Source: Holothuria scabra | Lineage: Eukaryota > Echinodermata > Holothuroidea > Aspidochirotida > Holothuriidae | Length of the DNA: 64,000 nucleotides | NCBI GenBank assembly: GCA_037179385.1 | Contig: CM074187.1 | Span: 2,852,001-2,916,000 of the forward strand | Direction of reading: 5' to 3' | In this document: positions 1-11,440 of the stretch, one piece after another | How positions within the stretch are numbered: the stretch's first letter is position 1 | Layout of the letters: each line of letters begins with the position of its first letter | Notes under the pieces: model-generated | Told to the model about the DNA's origin: nothing | Databases searched by the model: none | The model's input: only the letters and a program-made list of their open reading frames with translations | Program-made: the position numbers and the translations under genes

Positions 1-1300
1 CTTGATATGGGCAAAATAAAAAACGTTATGTAGGCGACATCTAAATACCTTTTGGGGTTACGCATAAAATCCTACTAGGTCTACGTACTAATCCTTCAAT
101 ACGAATCTAGAAGTTTTCCCGACAAATTTTTCCTTTTTGGAACGAAGAATTAAAAATTAGTAAGTGCTTATTTTATTGGAGAAATTTTGGAATTTAATGG
201 AAGAAAATTTGATTTTTGGTACGGCTAAAATGAAAAACTTGGTTTTTTTCATTTAGAGATGTGCCTTTCAAGAGCAATATTAGATAAAATGTCGGGGTAA
301 TTAACAGACATGTTGACTTTGGTTATTTATTGTACCGAGTATCCATCGAAATTGGAAACTTTGCCACTTTTAACAATATGAAAATTATATTGGAGAAAAA
401 TTGCAATTTTATGACAGATTTGGAGGTTTTACGGAAGAATTTAATCTTCTTGTAAGAAAAATCAAATGGGGTGATCTGCAGTTTGTTGGGGTTACTGAAT
501 ATGCTTCATGCAGATAAAGGCCCTCGGACCCTATTGGAAAATTTTCTCACGGAAAAGGGTTGGCTTCCCATACATTTGAAGTTTTATATTTTACATATTG
601 ACATAGACGCAAGGGAGCGTTTTAGTTTGGGAGAGGCAGAATTGGGGTTTTTTTTGTCCGAAAAATATAATTCCGACCGAAAAACTATCAAAGTGCAGAG
701 CACATATATTGTTGAAAAATTGAGAACCCCAGGCAGCAGGAAATAGCATTTCTCGGGCTCGTTACTAAAGACAAAGCAATCATTAGTTTAAGCTTTCTTT
801 CGCAATAAAATTTTCACTTCATAATATTGCCCCAAAACGAAGAACAACTTGCAAGCATGCATTGTTCTGTTGAGTAACTTGTTCGACCAAGACACTTCCT
901 AAGCTGAGCTCCACCGTCAGTTGGCGCGGAGCGTAAAGAAAATTTTTTAAAACCTAACCCCTCAGAACGTCGGAAAAGGCATTTCCCAGACTTGCAACTA
1001 GAAATGAAGCAGTCGTTGTTTTAAGCTTTCCTTTGGAATGAATATTTCACTTTCAAAAGCAAAAGACCAACTTGCTAAGTAATAAGAAGATTAGCAGATA
1101 AAAGGTACTGCTACAATTGACTCTCTTAAGAATCTTCGTTGTATTCAATTGAAAGGTCCGCTATAGATGAGATTTTCTACGTGACTGCCCGAACTCCAGA
1201 CTACATATGATATACTTCCAGCGTATTTGAAAATATGTCACGTTACAAGGTGGATTCAATTAAATTTCCAGTCAGGCTTATTGGGGGACACTCTCACATT
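1..1300 (+). mobile_element. Degenerate fragment of a repeat-rich hAT-like element, running off the left edge
   Basis: No gene is seen. The stretch contains diverged copies of modules found in the 2-kb element at 45362-47324. One is a module reading GTTGGCGCGGAGCGTA at about 917-932, followed by AAGAAAATTTT and a GGCATTTCCCAGACTTG segment at about 978-995. Downstream, 1180-1290 (CCGAACTCC...CATATGAT...GTCACGTTACAAGGTG) runs collinear with about 46225-46420 of that element. The GCATTTC segment also occurs at about 746, giving two degenerate units roughly 233 bp apart (746-830 and 979-1065). No terminal inverted repeat is visible, because the left end would lie outside the window and the right end is not recognisable. 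Assignment is by similarity to the better-bounded copies only. Confidence 0.45.
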
Positions 1301-1584
1301 ATTGTTTATCATTATGTGTAGCTGAAACGGCCTGGCCAATTTTCTTTACCGTTGCTAGAAGTCGGCTGTCGGGGCAGACCAGATGGCAGAACTTTGGACA
1401 CTGCATGCACATGAACAACTACTCGCCCGTTTTTGTAAGAAAAATTTAGAACGTGAGTTTCCTCGAAAAATGTGGTCTCCAAGTAAGCAAAATCAAGATG
1501 ATCGTCCGGGTGACCGAAGTTTATCACACCCGCATTTTTATCAGTTTATCGTGGGCATGTGAGATGAAGGCTCCAGCTGTTGTT

Positions 1585-2375
1585 GATGAAATTGGATTTT
1601 CTCAACAACAGGGGGAGGGCAGCTTTCCCCAACCGGGCATGACCTTGCGGATTGAAGATGGGATGAGGGATTGCAGAGCTAGTAAGAAGTGATTAAAACA
1701 GATTCAGATATTCATTGAAATAGCGTTACAAAAGAAAAAGTAGTTCATAAAGAAACAAAAACAGTTCATGATCATCAATCCAGTAACTTAAAGGGCCAAT
1801 TCTCTCACCCCAAACTACACTTCTTGCAGGGGCGGGGGGTACAGAAACTCTCCATTGGCCCAGACTTTTGATTGACTGTTAATTCAAACAATGCAGATAA
1901 CCAAAGCTTCTATTACACAACATGAACTGTACTGAGAGTGTTTTGGTTATACACATAAAGTATTTTTATACTCACCCTAGGCTGAAGCAATAAACTGAGA
2001 TTGTGACTGGATAAGGGTGAATTTCAGACAATTATGGGAGGGGCTTTACTAAGAAGGTAAGGAGAATTGGTACTGTTTGGGGTGAGAGAACTGGGCCTTT
2101 AAGTCTTTACGTTCATCTTTTAGGTCTCCCCGAAGGAAATTACCATTCTTCCCCGACCGGGAATGAGACAGGACAAGGTACATGGAATGAGGTAAAACGT
2201 AGATAAGAAGAGGTCACTGAAAATCGAACATTTCAAAACAAAAAAATATGTTCAAGATCACCCGTCCAGCAACTTCAGTCCTTGTAGACTTTTTATTTTT
2301 TTTTTATCATTACTTTTAGGCCTCCCCGAAGAGACAGCCGACCTTCCCCGACGGGGAGCCAGCGCTCCCCGACAT
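1585..2375. repeat. Degenerate tandem repeat with a unit of about 200 bp, interrupted by a MITE
   Basis: At least two and a half units can be aligned by eye. The landmark CTTCCCCGACCGGG-like occurs at about 1622, 2149 and 2343. The segment reading GATCATCAATCCAGTAACTT at about 1768-1789 corresponds to GATCACCCGTCCAGCAACTT at about 2255-2274. TTTTAGGTCTCCCCGAA at about 2118 corresponds to TTTTAGGCCTCCCCGAA at about 2316. Subtracting the 311 bp of inserted MITE plus target duplication from the first unit gives about 212 bp, against about 196 bp for the second. The array has no coding potential that I can see. Its use is that the second unit preserves the unoccupied version of the MITE insertion site. 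Confidence 0.55.
1792..2098. mobile_element. TTAA-flanked MITE (piggyBac-like), copy 1
   Basis: A 307-bp non-coding element bounded by TTAA on both sides (1788-1791 and 2099-2102). Its ends are near-perfect inverted repeats of about 26 bp: the left end begins AGGGCCAATTCTCTCACC and the right end finishes GGTGAGAGAACTGGGCCT. Copies sit at 13641-13930 and 23392-24040. TTAA target duplication is the hallmark of piggyBac-type transposases, so this is probably a non-autonomous derivative. The superfamily call is an inference, because no transposase is present in the window. The neighbouring tandem-repeat unit shows the empty site, TTCA in place of TTAA. Confidence 0.75.
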
Positions 2376-2379
2376 AAAG

Positions 2380-3295
2380 GCCATGCCCCCTCCCCTGCCG
2401 GCGCAAGCCTGGGCGTGAAAACATGTATGACGAAATGTTAAAACTTAGTGATTCTTGTACAATTAAATGGAAGTTCTACCCTCATGCATGGAGCGAGCCA
2501 TGCTTAACTTGCCTGACGGTACGACCCAAACAGGGAACCAACGTTACAAAATTTGGGTTAAGGGAAGGATTTAAGGTCATATAAAGTTTCGTTATGTTGG
2601 AGAAGTACTTGCATCCTGGTTAAATTCGCATGGAAAGCTGATGTGTGGTTCTACAGATATGAGCAAGTAAACTTATCACATTATCAACAAAGAGTGAACT
2701 TGAAGCAAGCATATCTTCTATCGGTCTCTTGTTTTTCTTTTAATTTTACAGCCATTTTTTCTCCTCAACATTGTTTTTCTTTAAACTTTGCAGCCATATG
2801 TTCTACTCAACAATATTTTTTTTTTCAAAATGTAATTGCATAAGTGACATGAGAATTTCACAAAGTTTGATACCCCACAGGGAGGTCATGTTCCCATTAT
2901 CTTCAATGTCAACCCAACAGTCTGAAAAACAAAGGGAAGCAAATCATTCCTTGTCAATGTGAGGAAGTGATATGATCTCTGCTACCCTAAGCTCACTTTG
3001 AAATGAAAAGTTTATAACACTGTCTACATTTGGTTCCTCTTTAACATATGAAAATTGAATTTTTGCTTTAACTTCCCCTTTAATATAGTTCCATGCAAGT
3101 GCTGTGTTGCAAACATCTGGTATTTACATCCTGAAAATTGTGCTGACTTTGACGGTAGTACTGTATATATACTTTTCATCCAACAGTCTGACTGCATAAA
3201 CCTCGAATGTCATATTGTCATAGCGACCTCATTTTCACTCTCTCCGATACATTCATTCTCTTCGCTTTACTTCTATCGCTTTTCGTCGCGGCGAG
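2380..3295. other. Unique AT-rich stretch, nothing recognised
   Basis: There are no ORFs with family motifs and no inverted-repeat ends. Pyrimidine-rich runs at about 2730-2835 produce short phenylalanine-rich translations that look like chance. No splice-bounded exon could be supported. Confidence 0.5.
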
Positions 3296-3299
3296 TATT

Positions 3300-3680
3300 G
3301 GATTCCCCCTTTCTCCTATAGCATGCCACACTCCTCGTAGAACTTTATGACTGCCGTGCAGACTATCAATTACGGGGTTGACTTCGCCGGCCGGTCGTAT
3401 CACTACGGCATTACTCTAACCGGGCGGTTGTTTCACTACGGGGTGAGGCCGCCGCTCGGCGAGACTACTCAGGAGGCGATACTGCTCTGTTACACCGGCC
3501 ATGGCCTTTTTTCCAGCTGTGGATTACTGACTTGTTTCCCCACTCCATTGCTTATACTGAGCACCAAGCACAACGATCCTAGGTTCCGTTTTTTAAGTCT
3601 TTGGTATGACCCGGCCAGGGCTCGAACTCCTGACCTCCCGACTACAAGTATGATGTTCTATCGGAGTCAGTATTCGTATG
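3300..3680 (-). mobile_element. Probable tRNA-derived SINE
   Basis: Read on the minus strand, about 3605-3665 resembles the 3' two thirds of a tRNA: an anticodon-arm-like segment (CATCATACTTGTAGTCGGGA) followed by a B-box-like AGTTCGAGCCC flanked by CAGG/CCTG pairing. The mature CCA end and a closed acceptor stem are missing, so this is not a tRNA gene. Downstream on the minus strand lies a GC-rich body containing a tandem duplication of about 33 bp (CACTACGG repeats at about 3388-3445). A segment of the body (CCGGCCATGGCCTTTTTTCC at about 3496-3515) recurs diverged at about 27171-27190, which supports a dispersed family. Exact ends and any target duplication were not found. Confidence 0.45.
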
Positions 3681-3796
3681 CACACAGACGTGGCATGGTG
3701 TACTTTATTGGGCGGAAGGGGGTGTTTCGGAATGTTACATTGAGGGAGAAGATGCAAAGGAGGGGTGTTACCTTCCCCTTTTTGAAAAAAAAATGA

Positions 3797-6024
3797 ACAT
3801 TTGAGACTCGATTTGTAATTTGAATTTCATACTTGACCAAGTTTTGAAGAACATTTTGCATAAGGAAAAACTAGGCTAAAAAGATTTTCGCGCATGAAAT
3901 TTGGAATGAGGGTGGTAATTACACTCTTGTTCACAATATTTTTGAAAGGCTAGGATATGGGTACAGGTATGCCACAAAATATCATTACAATTTGTCATCA
4001 ACTTTTTCAAACGATTCCTCAAGTTTGGCTTGCGTCGTTCCTGACTTTCAAGGCGCAGTAGTGACGCGTACTCCCTGCTTTTCGAAACCGTTGGGATTCC
4101 CTTTCACTGACGTATCTTTACCTGTTTACCGCATTTTTGTAAGCTACATTACGGATGAAAGATGACTCTAAGGCTGAGGAAGATCCCGAGAGATTTGACA
4201 AGCTTCATAGTCACGCTGTAATAAATGTGGTAGAGTCATCTTTACTTATCAGGGATCTGCAGAGTAAGTCACAATAATATATTGTACGAATTTATACATC
4301 TTCTCTGGATGAGTTAAGCGAGTGTCAAGATTGACAGCAATACATTTTAAGAAAAAAAAAATGTAAATTTCATTAATCCTGACTTCTTCTCTCTAAGCCA
4401 ACTCAAGTTGTTATGGAAACACCACCATCACACGGTGTTTGCACATTATAATGAAGAAGCCCTGACGCTTATCGCCAATCCGATCTTTCAAGTATATTAT
4501 CTACTCTTTTCGGTACAAAACGATTACTACGATACTTTGAGCAAGGGATTGCCATTAACAATTCTCTGATCTGCGAGTGTAACAGTTTCAATGACAATGT
4601 ATGCAGCAACTAATTCTCAAAGTGCATACGTTTGGTGGATGTGCTTTGTGCTAATGACGAAGAAAACTTAATTTGTCACACCTTGCGGCGTTATGGTCAG
4701 ATTCCCTGATAAGACAACTAACAGTGAGGAACGACCACGTAAGCTAGACCACTTTCAATTGCTACGCATCGGCATACCAATTTCGAATTAGTTACCAACC
4801 GACCGACACAGTCAATACAAAATGAAATCAGATGTCAGGTAGCGGAGGAAATCGTTATGTACCAATATACTTTATATACATGATCTACAACAGGTGTAGC
4901 CAGGAGCAAAATCATTTGAGGTCAACATGTGTTATCTCGAAATTGACTCGCAGAGGGGTGACGCAGATCAGGTCAAATCTAAAATATCTTTGAGAAATCG
5001 AACGGAAAGTGTCTTTATTTGTTGTGTACAGATTATCACATCTCGTTTGACACTTGTAGGTATACAACACGTAGTTACAACCGAACTATCACCAACATCC
5101 ATGCGTCTATATGTGGAATCATAACGAAAATAAGACGAAATATTTCAATTAAAATTACACACGCTGCTAGATATGCTTGCTATTGAATGCCCTTAGCCCG
5201 AGGCATTCTGTATTTTTTTCGAACGCAAACAGAGTACACCAATAATAATTTAATGGGACTGTTGACCACGAGGACAGGCTGAGACAGGGGAATTTAATCC
5301 TCTCGTTTGACCCCCTTCCAAAAAGCAAGTCCTAAAGAATATAATGGGATAACATTTTGATAAATTTCGTACTTCCAACAATGAACTACAATTTAAAAAT
5401 AACGCAAACCAGCAATCCATCCAAAGAAGTTTATCGCTATTTTAAAACAGCCCATATCACCCCAGATAACTCCTTCCACCTTGCAGTGATTTATTGTAAT
5501 TTTCAATTGAGAATATTCCCAAATGGGGTAGTTTTCTGGTGGGGTTTTTTCTCTGGCTGAGTCACAGTGACGCGTCACTTCTGCGACAAGCTCTTTCACC
5601 TTCCTGCATAGACTATAATTAACCCACATTTACCCATTCAAAGAAAAATCTGGCATTAAAGCAAACGCGGTATACATATCGCCTAACAGATTCAGAAATG
5701 CTGTCGTTTGAAAACTGACGGCAAATATTTGATCAGCTGTTACTTAAAATTTATACAAGATAGGAGTGTAAAAACGATGCAGCGTAAGGTGTGATATTGC
5801 ATTTGCTACTAGCGAGGAAGTTGGCGCTTAATTTCAACGATAGGACTATATTCATCTAACGGTGTTACACTTTATTAATAACATACCCTAATTACACAAG
5901 CCTACACATTGTTAAGTTTACATCGCTATCTGCAATATAAGGCCCAAAGAAAAGGCCGCGTTTGATCAGCCTAGCGTATACACCATGTAATCAGGTCAGA
6001 GGCACAGAATTAAAAACATAGAAT
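3797..6024. other. Unique AT-rich stretch, nothing recognised
   Basis: About 2.2 kb without a convincing ORF, repeat end, RNA gene or regulatory cluster. Short open frames at 4927-5124 and 5357-5560 show no recognisable motif and no codon pattern that sets them apart from chance. Confidence 0.5.
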
Positions 6025-7504
6025 CAGTGGCGAAGCCAGGACTGAATTTTAGGGGGGCCTAGGTAACAAGTGGGGGGGGGATGGGGCTGGTACCTCCGAG
6101 GGTCAGACGCGTCAAGACTATCTAAGCGGGGCGCCACCATTAGTTGGCGCGGAGCGTACAAGAAAATTTTGGTCTTTAAAAACCCTCCAGATGGCCGGAA
6201 ACGGCACTTCCCATGTGTTTTAAGCTGGATGTACCCATCCTTGAAATACGCATCTGATGTCTGCCACTTCGCAAATAATGAAAAAAAAAAGCAATCTTCG
6301 AAAAATGGTAACACATACTGGTAACCTTTTTAGGGACCACAAAAATGGGTATTTCTGATCTGTGGCCTGGGGATGAGACTAAGGCGGACCGGGTATCTCC
6401 CTTTCCCTTGGGAAAACTATAAACTTCAGGAGGACGTAGATCGCAAATGCGGCAATATTTGAATGGATTTCATCTTTAATAGGAAACCAAAACTAGTTGT
6501 GTCCCCCTTTGAGAAACTTTCTTTGCGTGAGATTTCCTAGATGCAAAACGGTGCTATGTTTGGCAAAACTTTGAACTGATTGTAGGCCTACGTTTTAGGA
6601 TTTTCCTTTTTGGGGGGAGCATAAAAAATTTCCAAATATTCATTTTTAGTATTTGTAGAGATTTTACAAGTGCCATGCATAGTATCAAAGAAACAATATC
6701 CCGGTTTTCAGTGGTGTCTAGATGCAAAATGGTGCAGTATTTGTTCTGTCAGCGGTATATTACATGGCCAAAATTAAAATACTACGAGTAAATCTCTCAA
6801 AGTATTTAAACCGCCAGGCAGAAGTAGGGATCATGTGGGAAACACAAATTTCGGACCTTGGGGACATTTTACAAATCCGCCCGGACGCCAGTGCCAACAA
6901 GTAAAGGAAGACTTGTCGAAAAAATCGTTCTACAGCGGCATTTGTCATGGGCAGTAGTAAGGTACGACATAAGCCTACTTGTTAAGGATGGAAGGGAAGA
7001 ATTATTCGAAGGCAGTACCTTACCTTACGGCATATTTTGTGTATGGTAAAGTATCGGAATGGTCGTGTAAGAATGGTCTCCAGTGTATGATTGCAATGTT
7101 TTCAGTAATCAACCAGCCATCCGAAAGGCAGAAATGGTCTTAACCTAACAAAGTTACATTCGAGTTTGTCGTCGAGACGTTCGTTTCATCTTCGAAGTGA
7201 AATGCAATAAACGACAGTGCAGATTATACATGGTATCTAATTTAGTGAAAGTAGGCATTATGAAGTTCTTACTTGATTTCATACGTGCGCATTAAATGTG
7301 TTTCACAAACATTTATGCATGTTTTCTTAATTGTTACATATTTTCATTATTTACTGTTTTTGAAGGAAATATTTCAAAGTTTATTTCCGTTCAAACATTT
7401 AACTTTTTCTCAATCACTTTTTCAGGACGCAAAAAACCTGGGGGCCTAGAGAAAATCTGGGGGGTGGGGGTGGGCCCAGCCCCCACCCCGTGGCTACACC
7501 ACTG
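6025..7504. mobile_element. hAT-like non-autonomous element, 1.48 kb
   Basis: The left end reads CAGTGGCGAAGCCAGG. The right end reads CCCCGTGGCTACACCACTG, whose reverse complement begins CAGTGGTGTAGCCACGG, so the two ends form an inverted repeat. Flanking octamers are CATAGAAT (6017-6024) and CCTAGAAC (7505-7512), a 6 of 8 match, as expected for an old 8-bp hAT target duplication. Inside, 6125-6160 carries the GCGCCACC...GTTGGCGCGGAGCGTAC module shared with copies near 911, 38955, 45450 and 45970. The motif CTAGATGCAAAACGGTGC at about 6538 is repeated as CTAGATGCAAAATGGTGC at about 6719. Both termini border runs of G or C. There is no transposase ORF, so mobilisation would need a transposase supplied from elsewhere. 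Confidence 0.6.
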
Positions 7505-9376
7505 CCTAGAACTAGCTAACTCCATGTTCTGTGTTGCACAAGAGTTGCACTGCACCCAAACGATTCAACCTACACTGTCGTTTTATATAAAAAAGTACGT
7601 TATTTAAAAAGGGCTAAATTTGACCTCTTGTGAGAACCTGGTGCAACTTAATTTTTTTGCTGTTGTTCAAAGATACGCCAAAATATTGAAAATATGTTGG
7701 AGATATTCAAAGGAAAATTATCAATGGTAGAACACACATACGAAAGAAAAATTAGATTCGCGAAAAATAACTGCATATAGTAAAGACACCGAAAGTGACG
7801 CGGGCCCGGGAATGACGCATCCTCAAAAATTACCAATTAGCACATTAGTACCGTAAGTAATAGGAGTCTAACCCTGTTGGAACTATCCAGTGGTTCGTTT
7901 TGCACGATGATGAATCCATTTCAGGTACGTTTGTATCTGAATGTGATTAATTTTAAAGCTTTTCCCAACTACTTCCTACATTTATGTTTATTTTTAACAT
8001 TTGGAAATACTACTCCACCAAAATAACGAAAATTACCTCGTTCTGGCGTACACTGCTCGAAGTACTCCTTCATCTGACGTAGTTACTCGTGTTAAATGTG
8101 ATGAGTGCATAAACTATGATTAGCTTATTTTACTGTGTTTACAACTTGACCAAACTTAACGCCTTTCTTAGGTCGGTATAGGTCATGGAGCTAACATGGT
8201 TAGGTCAACAAGCGAAATAAGTTTTGCACGGTAGTGTGTGTACGACTCCAAAACGCCTTACTGCAGGGTAGACTCCGTTGCTCAACACTTCCGTGCTACA
8301 CTGTTGATTCGCGCCAAGGACTAAACCATACGGCTTGCTACGTAGGTGCCTATACGTAACTGTACAAAGTCAATGTAAATGGTGACACACTACATATATG
8401 GAAAATTCGACACAATCGGTCCTATTTCAAGGTTGACGACAGAGAAAATTTTGAATTAAATCGATCTCTCTTTACCTAAATTTGGGGTTGGGGATTGATA
8501 ACTATGGGTATAAATACACCCGTGAGTTACTAACCATTTAAAAATGGCAAGCAGGACAGTGTTAAGGTTTGTTTCATTCTGTATAACCATTTTGAAATGG
8601 TCGGGGCGTCATTCAGCGACCCACCATGCTTCACGTAGTCCGCATGTAGGCCTACAGATTTGCGAGCAAAGAACGTACGTGATTACGTATGTAGGTCAAC
8701 CACTTGTGTACAACGCTAGTGCCAGGTTGAGTTCTTTCAGTTTGCCTCAAAACATATCATTGTAAAATGTTTGTTGGTGTGAAGCCAGTTATAGGGTTTT
8801 TATTCTGCGGTCGGAGGTGTTAAGTGTTAACACGTCATAATCAAGATTTTTATGTGGATAAGACGTGTACAAAGCCTACTTGTTCTATCACTGAGTCGTA
8901 AAATATGTGAGAGATATGTCAAAAAAAAAAAAAACTCGTATTAAGTCAGCACTACGGGGTTTTTTGATGTCAAGTACGCTATTAGTATAAAAGTTTGGAA
9001 GGAATTACGAATATGTTAATGAGAAGAAGCAGAGAGGCTGTCTATCACAATTCACGTATTTAAACAATCCACGGAGTTTAGGGAGACTCATGTGGAGAAA
9101 GGCCGACGGGTAAAAACATAATATTTCATCAATCCCAAACAATAGGACTGGATCTGTTGTTTCCTTTTCTTGTACACCAATAAGTACAAAATTTTGACAT
9201 GAACAATTTATCAAGAGTAAGTAAGAAAAGGCTTGTGTTTTGAAATTTTTCTTTCATGATGACACTCAATCTTTAATTGACAGCGGTCAGTTGCAAGCAC
9301 GCTACCTACCATATTTAACCACCCGGGTGTCTCTTAATGATATTGTCTATAAGGCTATCAAGTTGAGGTCTACCCG
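7505..9376. other. No gene supported; isolated TATA-like box near 8509
   Basis: The stretch is AT-rich and shows no element ends. The only notable site is TATAAATA at 8509-8516, 28 bp before an ATG in good context (AAAAATGG) at 8544 that opens 73 codons with a mildly hydrophobic start. A transcription start about 30 bp after the box would fall almost on the ATG, and the peptide has no recognisable domain, so I do not call a gene. Confidence 0.4.
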
Positions 9377-9483
9377 ATGTTCCCGGGGTCCAATGTTCCC
9401 AACGTTAAATGTTCCCGAAGTTCGATGTTCCCGGTGTTCAATGTTTCTGAAGTTCAACGTTCCAAGGGTTCAGTGTTACCCGT
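9377..9483. repeat. Minisatellite, 16-bp unit, 6 to 7 copies
   Basis: Six consecutive 16-mers follow the pattern ATGTTCCCgaaGTTCA: ATGTTCCCGGGGTCCA, ATGTTCCCAACGTTAA, ATGTTCCCGAAGTTCG, ATGTTCCCGGTGTTCA, then two more diverged units and a partial one. About 75 bp downstream (9556-9582) two GGGAACA motifs appear in the inverted orientation. It encodes nothing obvious, and the short open frames over it are low-complexity shadows. Confidence 0.75.
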
Positions 9484-9876
9484 TTTTATATTATTTCAAT
9501 GGTTGGTGAGAGTTACAAAGTGTTCAATGTTTCCAGCAAGGTGTTTAATGAATCCTGGGAACATAGAACCTTGGGAACACTGAAATAGCCCCATCCAGTT
9601 TTCGTGTTATTACTTCATACATAGTATTTCAAGGCGAAACAAAAATTCATTCCCTAACCTTTTTAAAAAGAAATTGCCCGAGGTTTTTGTGCGATCTAAA
9701 AATTTAAGGGGGAAATTTGATTCGTTACAGGAGGGAAAGTTACAAATTTCACTCCGAAAGAGCGCAAAATCATCAAGAAGAGTGAAATTCACTCCAAAAG
9801 AGCGAGTTTCCCTTTTAATGGAGTGCCTATACCGACAACTCTTAAAAATGAGTGATTCCTGGAGACACTCACTGAA

Positions 9877-9972
9877 GAGTGAATTTCATTTTTCTTGGAG
9901 TGAATTTCATTCTTCTGTGAGTGAATTTCACTCTTCTTGGAGTGAACTGCCACTCTAATGGAGTGAAATGAC
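9877..9972. repeat. Minisatellite, 21-bp unit, 4 to 5 copies
   Basis: Exact 21-bp periodicity starts at 9877, 9898, 9919 and 9940, with a partial unit at 9961. Each begins GAGTGAA. The consensus GAGTGAATTTCATTCTTCTTG is internally palindromic because GAGTGAA...TTCACTC is self-complementary. Isolated related pieces lie upstream at about 9748-9800 (TTCACTCC, AAGAGTGAAATTCACTCC), so the decayed array may be longer. Confidence 0.75.
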
Positions 9973-9984
9973 ACCTTCACTTTA

Positions 9985-11360
9985 TCAGAAAGTGACTACG
10001 TTCTCTTATGTTTTCAGAATGTAGTCAGATGTAATTATTCTTTTTCCTATTGATGTATAAGATGTAAGTCAAGGCTCCCCTTAAAGCAGCTCATTGAGTT
10101 GGTTCATGGAATTCAACAAGTTTTTCCAAACCTGTTAAGTTTTCCTCAAATACCAATGACAAATATTCAAACTAACACAATCCCCATATCCTACGCAATA
10201 ATAAATGTTTTATGAGTGAGTACTTTGAGGTTCAGTTCGGTTTTTCAAAAATTGGTGACCAGACACTTTTTCAAAACAGGCACAAAACCGCTGCAAGTCA
10301 GGACAGCACAAAATTCAAAATTTTAGCGTTTCCCTTAACGATTGGATATGAAACTTGACTTATTATGCTAATTATAAGCATCGTCATGAGATAGTGACCC
10401 TTTAACACTCTCTTTAAGATATCGATATCAACTCAATGAGCCCCTTTAATAGGAATTTAACCTGAAGAACGAACAATCATTGTCTCTCAATTACAAGCCT
10501 ACCATGATGATGTTACAAAAATCAAATAAAAGCTGCAGAGGGCGGGATTATTGCTATCATCATTTTCGAGATGAGTTAATGACTAAATTATATAAAAATA
10601 TATTAGACACTTCCTTTAATTGATTAAACGCCCTGTTACATTAGTTTCATGTTATATCCTGATGGGCTGATTTTGGAATGACTCATTTCTTGTCTGAATC
10701 AACACTCGTATGAATATATACAGTGACAGGGGAGGAAATAAATTTCCTATAGCGACGAAGGTTGCATAATGAATCGAGTTTAGAATTACTCCTTTAGAAT
10801 GAACGTTGTGTGCAGTGACTGCTTAAAACTTACTTGTAGCATTTAGGGTAAGGACCACGCCCAAACTTTTTTTGAAGCACTAGCTAAACCCGTCACTATG
10901 TTCTTCTTATTTCTTTTCAAAGTAACTTTCATTAAATTTAGGACTTCGATATTCAGTATACAAGGTAAACCCAACAGTTACTTCTCGTTAATGTCAACTT
11001 AAGAAGGAAAAATATTGTCACATGACTCTCAAGAACCGTTGAAAAAGCAGAACAGTGAATTAAACTACTTCAAGTTGTGGTGACCGCCTTTCCTCCTAAA
11101 ATGGAGTTAGTGAGGGTTTTACGCCCTAAATTTATAACCATCTGGTTTCTGCGCCCACAGCCTCTTTTCCATTTGTGGAACACTGGGTTGTAATCTCTAC
11201 TCCATAACTTTGTTAAAGAAGTTTGGCATATAGATCTGAACATATCACATTATGCAGGAATTGTCGAACACAAATACCTTAAACAATCAAGCAATCCTTG
11301 TTGTTTGAAGTGAGCTAAAACTCAATTTTGCATGGAGTTTCTCTTTATCATACAAGCACT
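9985..11360. other. Unique AT-rich stretch, nothing recognised
   Basis: No ORF of note, no terminal repeats and no RNA gene signature were seen in this 1.4-kb stretch. Confidence 0.5.
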
Positions 11361-11368
11361 ATCTAGAG

Positions 11369-11432
11369 CTGGCGCGTAATGAGGGCACGAAATAGGGAAA
11401 AAGTCCCCCCCCCCCCCGTGACTACGCCACTG
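11369..11432. mobile_element. Miniature hAT-like derivative, 64 bp, with target duplication
   Basis: The element starts CTGGCGCGTAATGAGGGCAC and ends CCGTGACTACGCCACTG. It is flanked by ATCTAGAG (11361-11368) and ATCTAGGG (11433-11440), a 7 of 8 match. The internal GGCACGAAAT and the C-run match the 203-bp copy at 22938-23140, so this looks like an internally deleted member of the same family. It is too short to code for anything and is of value mainly because it confirms the 8-bp duplication. Confidence 0.6.
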
Positions 11433-11440
11433 ATCTAGGG

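Noticed and set aside
3605..3665. Possible tRNA gene on the minus strand
   Set aside because: The B box and anticodon-arm-like part are present, but the acceptor stem does not close and the D arm is poor. It fits a SINE head better.
3347..3796. 149-codon open frame on the plus strand
   Set aside because: It overlaps the SINE antisense, has no recognisable domain and follows GC-rich repeat sequence. Read as a shadow of the repeat.
8509..8765. TATA box followed by a 73-codon ORF
   Set aside because: The expected transcription start would fall at the ATG, the peptide has no clear signal sequence or domain, and no splice structure is visible.
9377..9972. CRISPR-like repeat pattern
   Set aside because: The units are contiguous with no unique spacers, and the context is eukaryotic.
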